Shown: positions 23,214 to 34,782 of the stretch, in pieces
Layout of the letters: each line of letters begins with the position of its first letter
Numbering within the stretch: the stretch's first letter is position 1
Origin: Microdochium bolleyi
Taxonomy: Eukaryota; Ascomycota; Sordariomycetes; Xylariales; Microdochiaceae
Assembly (NCBI GenBank): GCA_001566295.1
Contig: KQ964246.1
Location: 310,001-374,000, forward strand
Reading direction: 5' to 3'
DNA length: 64,000 bases
Position numbers and translations under genes: made by a program
The notes under the pieces: generated by a model
What the model was told of the DNA's origin: nothing
The model's database searches: none
Seen by the model: the letters and a program-made list of their open reading frames with translations, nothing else

Positions 23214-24707
23214 CTAGTAGTGGCAGATGCCGCCGACGTCGTCGTCAATGGTCCACATTCCTGCGAGCCCATGCTCGACCACCTCGACAGGCTGGTCCGG
23301 CACAAGTTCCTGCTCGTCCTTGCCCAGGAAGAAGTCGTTCTGACCCGAGACGCGCGTCTGCCGGCTCATGAAGCGCCGTGCCCAATCGCCGACGGCTGGC
23401 TCGCCGGTCTCGTCGCGAGCCTGCTTGAGGAATGGGATCAGCGAGGTCCCGCCTGTGCCCTTGACGCTGGCCTGGCCGGCCTTGCGGGACGCTGTGGCGA
23501 GATTCGTCGTGGCAGTTGCGGCTGCGGGCGTACTGCGAACAGCCTCGGGGCTGCGCGAGCGGCTGCGGGCCCGGACCTGACGGGACTGCATGACAATGTA
23601 GCGCGTCACAATGGCGATGTGGATGTCTCTGAAAGTGCGGAGCATAGCGAGACAGGCATCGTAAGCGATCGCGAGTGGGCGGTCCCGCGCGCCGTGCTCC
23701 TCGACAAAGGAGCGTATGTTGGCAACTGCGCCGACGTCGCGGAGGAAACGAGCGTGAGGTCCGGGCATGTACCGGCGCATGTCCTGGATGAAGTTGTGCG
23801 TGGGTCCTCGGGGCCGGCTGTCCGATTCGGAAGAGGCATCCGCCTTCTCCCCCGTGGGACGGTGTTCGATACCCAGAATCACATCAAAGAACTGGATCAG
23901 GCTGCTCTGGGCGTTGCTGGGCCCGCTGTACTGGACGTACTCGGACTCGCCGGTGCCGTCATCCCAGAGCACGCCATGGGGCAGGCCAGCGTCAGCCATA
24001 TTCTTGCTACCAGCAAGATAGGTGCGAATCTTGTTGTAGAAGAAGGCCGGGTCGCAATTTTCATGCATCCGGCGGAGCAGCTGGCCCAAATCGTCGAGGC
24101 GCTCGGCAAAGGCGCACAGGCAACGTGTCACGGTCGCGCTGTCGCCGTTACGTGCGGCCGCGATGGCGTCGAGCATCAGAGGGATGATAGGCCCGCCGCG
24201 GGCTTCGATAGCGACCGAGACGAGGTAGAACCAGGACTCATCGAGCGAACCAGAGAAGGTGACGAGGGTGGCAAGGTTGTCCAGCTGGTCGATGCCCTCG
24301 TCAACGAAGAGGGGCTTGAAGTTCCACAGCACCGAGGCGGCGTAAGTCGAGACAGGCGGGACTTCAAGGTGTTCGCAGATGGCTAGCAGGGGCGCCGAGA
24401 TGCTGGGCGGGACAACATCGCAAGGAACATCGCCGCCCCAGATGTAGCCGTGGGCGAAGAAGGTGAGGAGGACATAAGCGCGCCTCCACTCTGCGTCATG
24501 TTCCAGACCAGAGGTGGAGAGGACGGGCAGGCGATCGATGACGCCGCGAAGGCGCTTGGTGAGGATCAGGGACTGGAGGTTGGCGGCCACAGCCTCCCAC
24601 TTGTTGTAGTAGGGGTCGGGCAGCCTCGCGAGTGGCAAAACGTCCGGGAGGAAGCCATGCTCGGGCGAGATTCCATACTCTGCGAGATCCGGGATCGCGG
24701 GGCGCAT
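23214..24707 (-). CDS. Indoleamine 2,3-dioxygenase
   Basis: Single exon, 497 aa from the ATG at 24707 (MRPAIPDLAEYGISPEHGFLP, the usual fungal IDO N-terminus); the open frame continues upstream but without an ATG. Heme enzyme that opens the indole ring of L-tryptophan to N-formylkynurenine, the first step toward kynurenine and de novo NAD. Family signatures: STYAASVLWNFKP, SGSLDESWFYLVSVAIEARG, RMHENCDPAFFYNKIRTYL, NAQSSLIQFFDVILG, YMPGPHARFL and MLRTFRDIHIAIVTRYI, whose His (residue 363) is the proximal heme ligand. The C-terminus carries about 100 extra residues: an RSRSRS/Ala-Thr stretch, a typical IDO tail GTGGTSLIPFLK, and a further tail ending GGICHY. It lies beside the PKS/ligase pair but is also a common primary-metabolism gene, so cluster membership is not implied. 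BNA2-like. Confidence 0.93.
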   Translation of the reverse strand: MRPAIPDLAEYGISPEHGFLPDVLPLARLPDPYYNKWEAVAANLQSLILTKRLRGVIDRLPVLSTSGLEHDAEWRRAYVLLTFFAHGYIWGGDVPCDVVPPSISAPLLAICEHLEVPPVSTYAASVLWNFKPLFVDEGIDQLDNLATLVTFSGSLDESWFYLVSVAIEARGGPIIPLMLDAIAAARNGDSATVTRCLCAFAERLDDLGQLLRRMHENCDPAFFYNKIRTYLAGSKNMADAGLPHGVLWDDGTGESEYVQYSGPSNAQSSLIQFFDVILGIEHRPTGEKADASSESDSRPRGPTHNFIQDMRRYMPGPHARFLRDVGAVANIRSFVEEHGARDRPLAIAYDACLAMLRTFRDIHIAIVTRYIVMQSRQVRARSRSRSPEAVRSTPAAATATTNLATASRKAGQASVKGTGGTSLIPFLKQARDETGEPAVGDWARRFMSRQTRVSGQNDFFLGKDEQELVPDQPVEVVEHGLAGMWTIDDDVGGICHY

Positions 24708-25752
24708 AACTTGAGCGGAGGGCGACCGAGGACGCGGGGTGCCGTGGTGTGTTTTTTGTGGCGCGGAAGAGCTGTGAGGGAGTTCCTGACGCAAGGAGTA
24801 TACAAGCAGTTACGCTGTGATACTCCTCAGCCGTGCGAATGACTTGTGATCGTGAGCATGCGAAGCAGGCGTCTGTGTGGAGAGCAACTGCGGCAGGAGT
24901 GCTGGAAAGCGTTGAGGGAGAAGGAGAGAAAGCGGGATAAAAAGTGGTTGCTGAAACATGCGGAATACAAGAGGCCTCTGGCGGGGAGCCGCTGGAAACC
25001 GGAACCCACCGGCATCGGCGGCTAACGTGGAAGGTCACGGGTGGTGGATGACAAACAGACAACGGCGTTGCGCCGCCAGTCTTCATGGTTGGGCCGGCTT
25101 CGACGACAATCCATCGTCTCCCGTCACCTCCCGTGACCGCATCCCGAGGTCGTCCTAAGCGGCGAACCCTCCCAGTCCTCTGGGCAGACTCGAGTCTACT
25201 GGGAACAGAGCAGCATGGCCCTTCTGAACGGGCGTCATTGTGATTGCGCAAAGTGCTTGTCGATGACATCGGGCCACGCTGCCGAGCACAAATGCGAGGC
25301 TGACCACCTGGCGTGCCCGACTAGCCGGATGGGGTGTCGAGGGGCGACTGGAGTGACTGCAGGAATCGCGTGCCTGGCATGAAGCGCATCATTGCAGAAA
25401 GTGTGTCTGTCTCGATTCGATACAAGTGTGCTTGGGAGAGCCCCATGCAAGAACCCCCACCCCACATCGGCCAGCGGCACCTGCCCCACACAAGCTCTCC
25501 GCATCACCGTCACTCCTGGCGCATCTTGCGGTCGCTTCTTTCCGACCCGACCTCGACAAGTTGCCAGCACACAGCTTCGAGCAACACACTCGCGACCACC
25601 ACGCGTGCCACCGGGCGCATCACGGCGAACACTCAGTCGCAGACCTTGGCTCGGCCACCATGCCATCCAGCCTCCGATAGCGGCCCGCGCTGGTTTCGTT
25701 CCCGCATCGCACCACGACACCTCACAGGCAGCAGCACGCTCCAGCGCCCACC
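24708..25752. promoter_or_regulatory. Divergent promoter region of IDO and VPS23 genes
   Basis: About 1.05 kb separates the two ATGs. The open frames crossing it have no recognisable protein content. It must contain both promoters; no specific factor site is claimed. Confidence 0.45.
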
Positions 25753-27569
25753 ATGGCGGTTCAGCAGCATGTCCTCAACTGGCTCTACAGCGTCCTGACC
25801 AGCGTATGAAGACAATCAGACTCCTTGTTGCCGCGCGAACACACCGACTCACTCCCTTCTGCCAGGAATATCATGATGTCAACCGCACATATCACGACAT
25901 CGCCACCGTCCTCGCCCAGTATCCCTCGCTCGCGCCGCGGACCGACGCCCACACCTTTGATAATGGCGTCTCTGCCCTCCTCCTCCACCTCTCCGGCACA
26001 GTCCCCGTCGTCTTCCGCGGCACAACCTACCGCTTCCCCATCGCCATCTGGGTGCCGCACGCATACCCCCGCGAGCCGCCCTTGGTCTATGTCACTCCCA
26101 ATGAAGCCATGATGGTCCGGCCTGGGCAGCATGTCGATCCTCAGGGCCGTGTCTATCACCCGTACCTGACCGCCTGGCCGACCTTCTGGGACAAATCAAC
26201 GGTCGTCGATCTACTCGGCATCATCCGCGACGTCTTTGCGAAGGAGCCGCCAGTCGTCGCGAGAACACAGGGCCAAGCACAAGCTCACATGCAAGGGCAA
26301 ACAGCGCAGGCACCTCCAGCTCCTACGCCGCCGCCAATACCACCACACCCTTCGACATCTTCTCCGGGGCACCCGATGCAACCACAGATACCTGCACACA
26401 GCGGCAGGCCGCCACCACCTCCGCCAAAGGGTGATCAGGGCGCCTCGCGGCATGGTGGACCTCCGCTTCCGCCGCTTCCACCAGGTCATCGAGGCAGTAC
26501 ACATAGCTCTTACGCGGCGTCGCCAGTACAATCACCGCAACCAGGCCCATCAAGATACGATAGAGCGCCGCCTCTCCCACCTCAACAAGGAAGTCAAGCA
26601 GCTCCCCTACCGTATCGCCAGCACCCAGGGCAGCACCAGCACCCTCTTCAGCACCAGCAGCATCACAACCACCAGACGCCTGCGCAACATCAGCATCATG
26701 GTCAACCTCCATATCAGCAGAGTCCGCCACCTGCGTTCCATGCCCACGGCCAACCCGGCCACCACGATCCCCGGCATGCCATGGCCTCGCCACCCGTAGG
26801 TCAACCACATCCAGGAGCACAGCTTGGTGTTCCACCAGCAGGAGGTTATCCGGGACCTCCTCCGCCGGTGGGCTGGCAGCAATCACAACACCCACAACCG
26901 CCGCACCAGCACCAACAGTACCAACAACCCCCCCAGCAAGTACCACCATTCACCCATCAACAGCAGCAGCAACAACAGCAACGCGCCCCTCCACCGCCAG
27001 ACATCATGGATGAGCCCCTGACTCTTGCCTTGCCCTCGGACTCATCCATGCCCGCAGCGCCCCCCATCCCACCGAATCCCGAGAAAGACGCCCTCCTCCG
27101 GCAACTCGCCGTCACGTTGTACAACATGCGCCAGCACGCCCGGCAGCAAAATGAGTCATCTCTCGCCGGCCTCGCGGCGCAGAAACAGGCCATGCTCAAC
27201 GGCCTGCAGAACCTGCAATCGGACGCTGCATCCCTCGGCCCCATCTCGGCAATGCTCTCCTCCAACACGGCGATCCTGCAGTCCTCTCTGCGCCAGGCGG
27301 ACGACCTCATCGCGCAGACAAAGTCGCAGCCGAAGCCCCAGATCGACGAGCTTCTCGTCGCCCCGACGGTCGTGGGGAACCAGCTCTACGACCTGGTCGC
27401 GGAGGAGCGCGCGCTAGGGGACGCGATTTTCGTCCTTGGGCGGGCGGTGGAGAGGGGAAACCTGTCTCCGCAGGTGTTCGCCAAGACGACCAGGAGTCTG
27501 GCCAGGGAGTGGTACCTGAAGAAGGCGCTCGTGCGGAAGATTGCGCGGGGAATGGGACTTATCGTGTAA
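25753..27569 (+). CDS. VPS23: ESCRT-I subunit VPS23/TSG101 homologue
   Basis: Spliced model join(25753..25803, 25866..27569), 584 aa. The 17-codon first exon (MAVQQHVLNWLYSVLTS) is needed to complete the N-terminal helix of the UEV domain; the intron is 62 nt, phase 0. UEV domain about 1-150: YHDVNRTYHDIATVL, FRGTTYRFPIAIWVPHAYP, VDPQGRVYHPYLTAWP. Like other UEV domains it lacks the E2 catalytic Cys and should bind ubiquitin and PTAP-type motifs. Residues about 160-410 are a Pro/Gln/His-rich linker with a polyQ run. A predicted coiled coil follows (about 425-515), then the C-terminal steadiness box (DLVAEERALGDAIFVLGRAV ... FAKTTRSLAREWYLKKALVR) that anchors it in ESCRT-I with VPS28/VPS37. 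It sorts ubiquitinated cargo at endosomes. Confidence 0.95.
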
Positions 27570-28145
27570 GTCTGGGTTATTGTGAGATGGGTAGAATGGA
27601 GAGAGACAAGAGGCGGGCGAGGACGTGGGAACAAGATCAGCGATAAAGGAAGGAGAATATTTGGGAGATGACGTATATAGTGCTCAGCTACGAGATGTGC
27701 GGCATGCAATCTACGGATACTTCCCGATCAGCCAAGCGATTATCCTTGGGTTTCCTTTGTGCCCAGCCCATCGTCCTACACTGCAACTCGGTAGGCGTAG
27801 CTCTTGGGAGCCTGCAATCCACGTCACGTAAAGTGGTTGGGAAACATTGTATATGTGTAGCTTGTGATCTGATAAGTTAAGAGAAAGGCTGTCTAAGACT
27901 GACTCTCCGCGCACACTAACATGATGCAAAGTTCTCAGATGCCCAATCCTCGCCTAAGTGCTACTGGCTGGTCCCAGCTTGGAGGCTGTCATAGGGCGAT
28001 GATAAGATGCTTGTCTAGCATGTTCACAGCACCGTCATCTCTTTAGAATCTTGCATCGCGTGGACCGCAGCGTGCAATGACCTGATAGCTCAACACAACC
28101 ATCGATTCCCCTCCTCCCCTCTTGCGGTCAATTCTCTTGCTCGAC
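27570..28145. other. Convergent 3' intergenic region
   Basis: About 580 bases between the 3' ends of VPS23 and the disordered protein gene. Nothing recognisable other than presumed 3' UTRs. Confidence 0.5.
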
Positions 28146-31100
28146 TCAGCAGGAAGCATGGCAGGCCCCATGTCTCCGATTGCTTAGAGACATCACACTG
28201 GTCGTCTTGTCTCTGTACATGTTCACAATCTTTTTGACCTGATGTGGTCGATATGGCTTTGGCTCCCGTATATCCCCGACGTCCGCATGCCGGACGGCGA
28301 ATCCTGACGCGGTCTTGCTGGTCCATGCACGGTCTTTCGCTGGCTTTGACTTACCAGTGTCCCGTTTCGAGCTATTGTCTAGCTTGAGCATGCTTCTCAT
28401 ACGTCTCGCAATTCCTTGTTTCCCTTCTTGGTTGTCAGATGTGCCCTCATCTGTTGATCTTGGCTCAGGTCGCATGCTGTCGGTCAGTTGCTGATCATTG
28501 AGAACGGCCTTGCCTTGCTTCACACCCGCTTTCTCTATCTTCAGCCGTTTGCGATATTCCTTTGATGTGTTGTGCTTCCTGTGAAGTCGCGAGAGTGCAT
28601 CGGCGTCGCGAGCCTTGGGCTTAGGCACAGACGCGATATTGACAGCATGAGGTCTTGATGGTGACGGCTTGATATTGACGTTCCCGCCACTTTTTTCCCC
28701 ACGAGACTGGGAATTGCCATCCATTCCGAATGGAAAACCGAATAGCGTGCATGCATCATTATTACGTCCCAGCCGAGGAGACAGGGCTCCGTGAGAGGAT
28801 GCCATGCCAGCCTCGTAACACGAACCCCCAACAGAGCTGCGGCTTCCAAAGTACTGAGTGGATGATTCTGCTGCGGTAATTGCGGAAGACCCTGAAATAG
28901 CCCTGCCATCAAGACGGCCCTCTGGAAGAACTGCGTGATGGTGCCCACCGCGGAGGCGATAACTTTTCAATCGTGTCGAGAGAGATCTGCGGTGGTTCGC
29001 GTCGGATTGTAGCGCCCGTCCGCCTGGTTGTATGCTTTCCCATGCATCAATAGTCTCACTTCTCCCGGGCAAGGAATCGGACACGCGTCGCCACAATTGT
29101 GAGCGGAAACTCTCTTGTTGAGTGAGGCGCGAGTTCGGCAGCTCACGATGGGCTTTGAGAGGTGACGCTGGAAATTCCAGCTTTCTAGACTTGCCGAAGA
29201 CATCATAGACTCGCGACGTCGAGGTGTGTGCGGATAGAGTGTTGTGAGTGGCGGCCTTCATGTGCTCAAAAAGACGGATCTTCTCCCTTACCGGAGAGGC
29301 GTCGCCCATGAGAGATTCCCGCGGACTTGATGTGTTCCCTGTCGACCATGAACCACTTGACAAGATCTGAGGGGAGGGGGTACAGATTCTTTGAGACGGC
29401 AAGTGCCTGGTCAGCGTAGGTGCTGTCTGCGTTGAAGTGATCATTTTTCTGCCTGGCAAGTCTTTCAACTTGGGTGTGACCGAGCCAAAAAGTAAGCTGC
29501 TAAAATGCTCCAACTGTCTTTGCCAGCCTGCAATGTTGGGAGAAGCCTCGTCGTCTTTCTTTCGATAAGCATTAAACGCATCATAAGGCTCGCTGGCAGG
29601 TACGCGCCTCCTCGGATATGACTCAAAACCCGGCAGCTTCGGGGCGCATGTATCTTGTGATAGTCCCAGTCTGGTAGACCTTCCCTGGCAGTAGGACCGC
29701 CCACTCTGTGGAGAATCATCGATAGGATCGCGACTCTCAAGGCTTCCATGGTTCATGCCCACGCTCATTCTGGAGGCAATATGTTGTTCGGTCAGACTGT
29801 CAAGGTGATGTCTTGACTGCAGTGGCGGTGCTTGTGGGCTATGACTTAAGTCGCATAAGTCCTTCGGGTTTACGACATTGTGCACGTCCTGGAAGTCAGG
29901 GCTGAAACCGTTGGCTCTCAGGTAAAGGTCCATGGATACATCGCTGTACGATCTAGGGTTGGTCGCTGATTGGAAGCAAGGTAGCCAAGCCGCAACACTA
30001 GTACCGTCAAAGTTATTCGGATTGCCAGTCTCCATGGATGACCGTTGGCCACGCGGCAGAATTTCACTTTGCCTTTCGGACTCGGTCGCACAATGGAAGC
30101 CTGTGAGAGTTGGCATGTGCGGGCTAATAGGTCTTGGTTCCTTTTTCGTGTCATGCTCGAATGACTTGCGCAAGTCGGCCACACTCGGCCTTTGAAGTTT
30201 TGAAGGCAAGATCTGCTTCATCTTAGGATGTTGTGTAGTCTTTGCCGTGTCGACCCAGAAAGGATCAACATCTACCGACTTGCGTGGGTTGTCCCGAGAA
30301 TTCGCCATTGCGAAGATGTCGAGGTGCTCTTCCCCCGACCATCGTTTTCTAGCATCAGTCTCGAGCAAGTCGCGCCAGTTGATCATGTTGTCCAACTCGG
30401 AAGGTGGGTTCTGTACTTTCTCTAGTTCTTGAGCAGAAAGTTTGTCTCTTCTCCGTTCTGCTCCTGCGGATTAGCCTAGGCTCGAAGTGCTGTTGCGTCC
30501 AATGCTTACCTGACTCATGTACCTGCTCTGGTGAAAGCAGTGGATCCTAGCCACCACTGTTCACAAACGCAACGTGCGGCTTGGCCTGCTGCCTACCTTG
30601 GTCTAATTGTTTGCCACTGCGGTCGGCGTTCTTGTGATGAAGCTCGGAAGGAGTGGGTTTTAGAGGCTGTTTGGAGTTCCAGGGCTCGGACAAGGAGTTG
30701 CTAGCTCGTTGCGGTCGGCCTTGCGAGTCATTCTTGATAGATTGAGGCGAACCGTAGCCTTGAGAAGCTTGGAACTGCTGAGCCGGGGGATTGACGTGAT
30801 ATGGGGAGATCTCGATGGCATGCCGGCTTGTGCTGGGTGCTTGGGCGCCACGTGCAAAGCGGGAGTCGCGCAGTATTGACTTTGGAGCGGATGGAGCAGA
30901 CTGCGCTCGTGTCGAAGCTGTATCGGTAGTGCTCACGGCGTCTAGCATCTCGAACTTGGAGATGATTGAGCCCAGCCGCGATGCTATAGATCGCCGTTTC
31001 AGGCCATGATCATGATCTAGTGGTGCTTCGGAGGCATCTGGCTGGTCGAGACCCGTGGTTGTCATGCGACGGGCATCTGAAGCCGGGCTCCGGAGAGGTA

Positions 31101-31191
31101 TCCGAAGGGGAGCTGGCCTGAGAGACGATGGCCTCGGCATACCATTGTGGGAGCTTGAGCTCGAGTCGGGAAGCACGTTGCCTAGCTCCAT
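28146..31191 (-). CDS. Large, mostly disordered protein of unknown function
   Basis: Spliced model complement(join(28146..30463, 30510..30527, 30597..31191)), 976 aa. An in-frame stop lies just upstream of the ATG at 31191. Without splicing the first exon stops after VNSGG, so at least one intron is required. Removing 30528-30596 and 30464-30509 joins LDQ to EQVHES-GAERRRDKLSAQ in frame. The 18-nt middle exon can be skipped without changing frame. The protein is rich in Ser, Pro, Arg and Lys with few hydrophobic blocks. Segments that look ordered are KRRSIASRLGSIISKFEMLD, LDNMINWRDLLETDARKRW, PSVADLRKSFEHDTKK and a basic C-terminus YRPHQVKKIVNMYRDKT. No enzyme domain, membrane segment or signal peptide is visible. 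I do not recognise the family; the two helical segments suggest protein-interaction motifs. Confidence 0.75.
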
Positions 31192-33244
31192 GATGTAGCT
31201 CTGCCAATGGTGCTACGGCTGGACTGTGGCCATGCGGCGTGGTCTATTGCGTTTCGATGACTACTAGCCAAGAAACACCAAAGAATGGCTGAGCAAGAAG
31301 TGTAGCAATGTGGCGATGTGGTCGAGCGATGTTCTGGCCATGGCACAGCATGGGAGGCATCGCCACTGTCAATAGGAAATGCCCAGCCGCAGAGTCCGGG
31401 TGCGTGCGGCGCCGCCGAGGTTCGTGGAAGGAACGACCGATGCCTGTCCACTCCTGCCTGAGGCATCAAGACCAGGCACAACATCACTCTGCAGGACGGG
31501 TTCGCATGCTGCCTTGGCTGTTCGTGAACCGCCAATGCGGCCTGTGTATCTTCCACAACTCAACGTCATCACATGCCGGGGCCACGAACCTCACTGCATC
31601 ATCCATGACTCTGATCTTGCCGGATCTTCGAGGCTTGAACAACGCCAGCCGCGTCATCTCAGACCATGCGAGGCCGCCCTCCTCTGCGGATATCGTGAAG
31701 CACCTCCGTCAGCGTCACTCGGGATAACGGTCAAAACGGCAGCCAGCGGCCGCCGCTCCATATGTCTGGGTCCGGCCAAATGAAACTCATCGAACCACTA
31801 TTCGCTCACCTTGACGTCTGACGAGCTTCTCCCGCCTGTCTCTATCCGTGGTACGGCACACTGGTATTGGGCGGTCCGCGGTCGCACGTCGGCAACACTT
31901 TCAGCAAAGTCCCGCTGCCGTCCACACACAGACGACTCGGACCCAGCGTCATGGAATTAAGCTTAGCGGATCCCGGGCGCCGATCTCGTCTGGATGCCGC
32001 CACGGCCCGCTTGTGCCGCCTGTCAATCCTGCAGCTCATCCTTGCCCGCCTACATCCACAGCGTACGCACAAGATGAGGTCATTTTGTCCGAAACGCTAT
32101 CTGATGTGTTCGGTTCCGGCTTCGCTTTGGCTGCCCAAGTGATGATCTGCGCTACGACGTTGGTAGTCAAGGTTCCGTGGCGTTGACGCTTCCTGCCGTT
32201 GCACAAGCCTCACATCTGGGTGTCTTGCTGCGAAGCTCTCCTTGTACTCCATGCTTCAAGCTTCATCTGGGAATGACTGACTCGGCACCCTTGTCAAATT
32301 TGACTCCAGATATCGGCCTCTTTTGTCATAACATCTTACCAGGCCCCCACGGGGCGGAGCTTCCAAGTGACTCGCTCATTGCCAGCCTGATCTAGGTTCG
32401 GCGACCGCCTCGTGACACCGCCCCGGCCAGATCTCTCCAGTGCTCCCACCAGCAGCTTCTTCAGCGTACCAAAGGTTCCACAGATCTTCACACGTGGGAT
32501 CTCTGACATCGCACCGGCTGAACCTTGTCCTCGGCAGACATGGTGGCGACCGAGCCGAGTTCGAAGCTCCCTGGCGCTAACCAGAGGCGTCCTGCGTGGC
32601 GCTAGTGACTGAAAGTTGTCTCAGATACCAGGACGGCAAGCCGAGACATTCCCTAGCACCGAGCATCTGAGTTTCCTTCACCACAATCTCGAGCCTTGGG
32701 CAGGGACAGTTGTCTGGTTCCCTTTCTCCAGCGACCTGCAGATCCGCGGACGACGTCACACTAGGCCCTTGGCCTTTGCCCAGGTCTCAGCCTCGTTTGC
32801 GAGATACCAGCTTCGTGGGTTACAAACTTCAGGCTAGACCCTGGACTATTGCGGAGGAAATGCTTCGCGCTCTCGAAGTCACCCACCATGACACACGACT
32901 AGGACCGCCAGTAGGGAGTGGGAGTACAGACCGTAATGTCATTAACTTTTCGACTCCGCCACTATCTGCCCTTGTAAACCACAGCTAGAGGTTCGAGCTT
33001 GTGAGGCTGCAAGCCACCCGCTTGTATGGGTCAATCGCATTCTCTCGGCGTCAACACGTCAGCCAAAGTGGTTCCCAGACCTACATGTTTGCCGCCCGAG
33101 ACCTCCTCGCGCCATGAGCCGCCAGGGGTCCAGTCTCGCCTACATATAAAGGGTGCGCGGCAACTCAATGTGGAAATGATGTGAGAACGGTGTCCCAATT
33201 TATCCTAGCATCCTCTTCCTTCTCCTTCTCAACGCTCTTTCACG
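31192..33244. promoter_or_regulatory. Divergent 2 kb upstream region
   Basis: Lies between the start codons of the disordered protein gene (-) and the DUF1996-WSC gene (+). Open frames of up to about 140 codons have no domain-like content. Apart from the TATA candidate near 33144, nothing specific was identified. Confidence 0.45.
33144..33150 (+). promoter_or_regulatory. TATA box candidate of the DUF1996-WSC gene
   Basis: The sequence ATATAAA within tacatataaaggg lies about 95-100 bases before the start codon at 33245, a normal spacing for a strongly expressed secreted-protein gene in ascomycetes. Position and match only; the transcription start is not known. Confidence 0.55.
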
Positions 33245-34782
33245 ATGTCTATGTCGTTCACATCTCGCAAGGCGCTGCTCGGGCTCGCTTGCCTGGTCGC
33301 CCAGGCCAGCGCGTTCTGGCGACTGCCGTGCGGCTCGCCACTTATCGTAGAGCGGTCTGACCCTATCGTCAATCCCGGTGTGCCGTCTGGACATTCCCAT
33401 ACCATCATGGGCGCCAATTCCTTCAACTTCACCATGGAGGGCGACTTCACTTCACGGGCAACGTGTACCACCTGCAAGGTCAAGGAAGACATGTCCAACT
33501 ACTGGTTCCCAAACTTGTACTTCCAAGGCAAAGATGGCTCGTTCACGGCCGTCAAACAGACAGGAGGTGCCCTGGTATACTATCTGTAAGTCTCGTGAAC
33601 AGCTCTGAGAAAGAAGCAGCGCTGTAGAGGCCAGAATATTCACAGTCTTCATCATCCGCATGCCAAGTATATCTACTGACACAGAACAGTCAGCGGCAGG
33701 ACAAGAAAGACCCCGAGTACTCGAAGGGGCTCATCGCGTTTCCAGAAGGGTTCCGAATGCTCGCGGGCACACCCTCGCTGCGCAGCTACAGCAACACTCT
33801 GGAACAGCGAGCTGTCAACTACGTTTGCCTGGGAACGAATGAGCCACACGCCAACAACATGCCTAATGTGAACTGCCCCGGCGGACTGCGTTCACAGATC
33901 GTCTTCCCTTCGTGCTGGGACGGCAAAAATCTCGATTCGGCAAACCATAAGTCACACGTGGCTTACCCTAGTGCCATGGACAACGGTTTCTGCCCGCCAA
34001 CGCACCCGAAGCGGTTCATCACCATTTTCGTCGAGGTGGTCTGGCAGGTTGATGCCTTCAAGGATATGTGGCCTACCGCAGGAAAGAATCCTTTCGTGTT
34101 CTCTAACGGCGATCCGACGGGCTATGGATTCCATGGGGACTTTGTGAACGGTTGGGATGTCGATGTCCTGCAGAAAGCCATCACCACCTGCACGGATCCC
34201 AGTGGCGTCATCGAGTACTGCAAGGCCTTCACTCTCTTGCCAGACAGCGGCATGAACACCTGCAAGAGGCTTGCCCACATCGACGAGGAGATCCTTGGGA
34301 GCAACATGAAGAGCCTGCCTGGCTGCAATCCTGTCCAGGCTGGACCTCAGGCTGCATCACCCCCTGGCTCGTGCAAGGCACCAGGTACGATTCCGCCGCA
34401 GCCAATCCCGCCATTTGCAAATGTCAAACCGACCAAGAATTGGCGCTTTGTCACTTGCGGACTCGACGGCAATGGCCTGCCTGGCCGCACTCTGTCAGGC
34501 GCCTCATACGCCAACAACAACAACACGGTAGAGAACTGTGTTGATTTCTGTCAGAAGAAAGGATTCCGCTTCGCAGGTGTGGAGTACTCGGCGGAATGCT
34601 TCTGCGGGAACACGATCCCTAAGGACAGGATGCCTAAGCAAGGCTCGCTCGGGTCTTGCAACATGCCCTGTTCTGGCAATAAGAAGCAGATGTGCGGCGG
34701 ATCAGGGCAGATTGGCATCTACGAGAACTGCAGGCTCGTGAACGGCACTTGTACAAACATGGCCCTCTCGCAGTGGCAGTAG
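33245..34782 (+). CDS. Secreted DUF1996 and WSC domain protein
   Basis: Spliced model join(33245..33585, 33690..34782), 477 aa; the acceptor chosen (AACAG before 33690) is the one that restores the frame YYL-QRQDKKDPEYSKGL. Signal peptide about 1-23 (LLGLACLVAQASA). The DUF1996 domain (about 35-300) has the hallmark DPIVNPGVPSGHSHTIMG, then NYWFPNLYF, NCPGGLRSQIVFPSCWDG, KSHVAYPS, and GYGFHGDFVNGWDVDVLQKA. After a Pro-rich linker (about 335-360) a WSC domain (about 364-466) shows the conserved Cys set: CVDFCQKKG, FAGVEYSAECFCG, CNMPCSGNKKQMCGG. WSC domains bind carbohydrate in cell walls. DUF1996 function is not established. Likely extracellular or wall-associated; no GPI signal is seen (it ends ALSQWQ). 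Confidence 0.93.

Noticed and set aside
23220..24386. 388-codon plus-strand open frame
   Set aside because: It is the exact antisense of the IDO gene and has no protein-like motifs; high GC third positions in IDO create it.
24708..24794. Longer N-terminus for IDO starting upstream at 24794
   Set aside because: The upstream start would be TTG, and the family's conserved N-terminus begins at the ATG at 24707.
31958..31981. Cluster of HindIII, BamHI, SmaI and NarI sites resembling a cloning polylinker
   Set aside because: Only four overlapping 6-base sites with ordinary fungal DNA on both sides; no vector sequence is visible, so chance is the simpler explanation.
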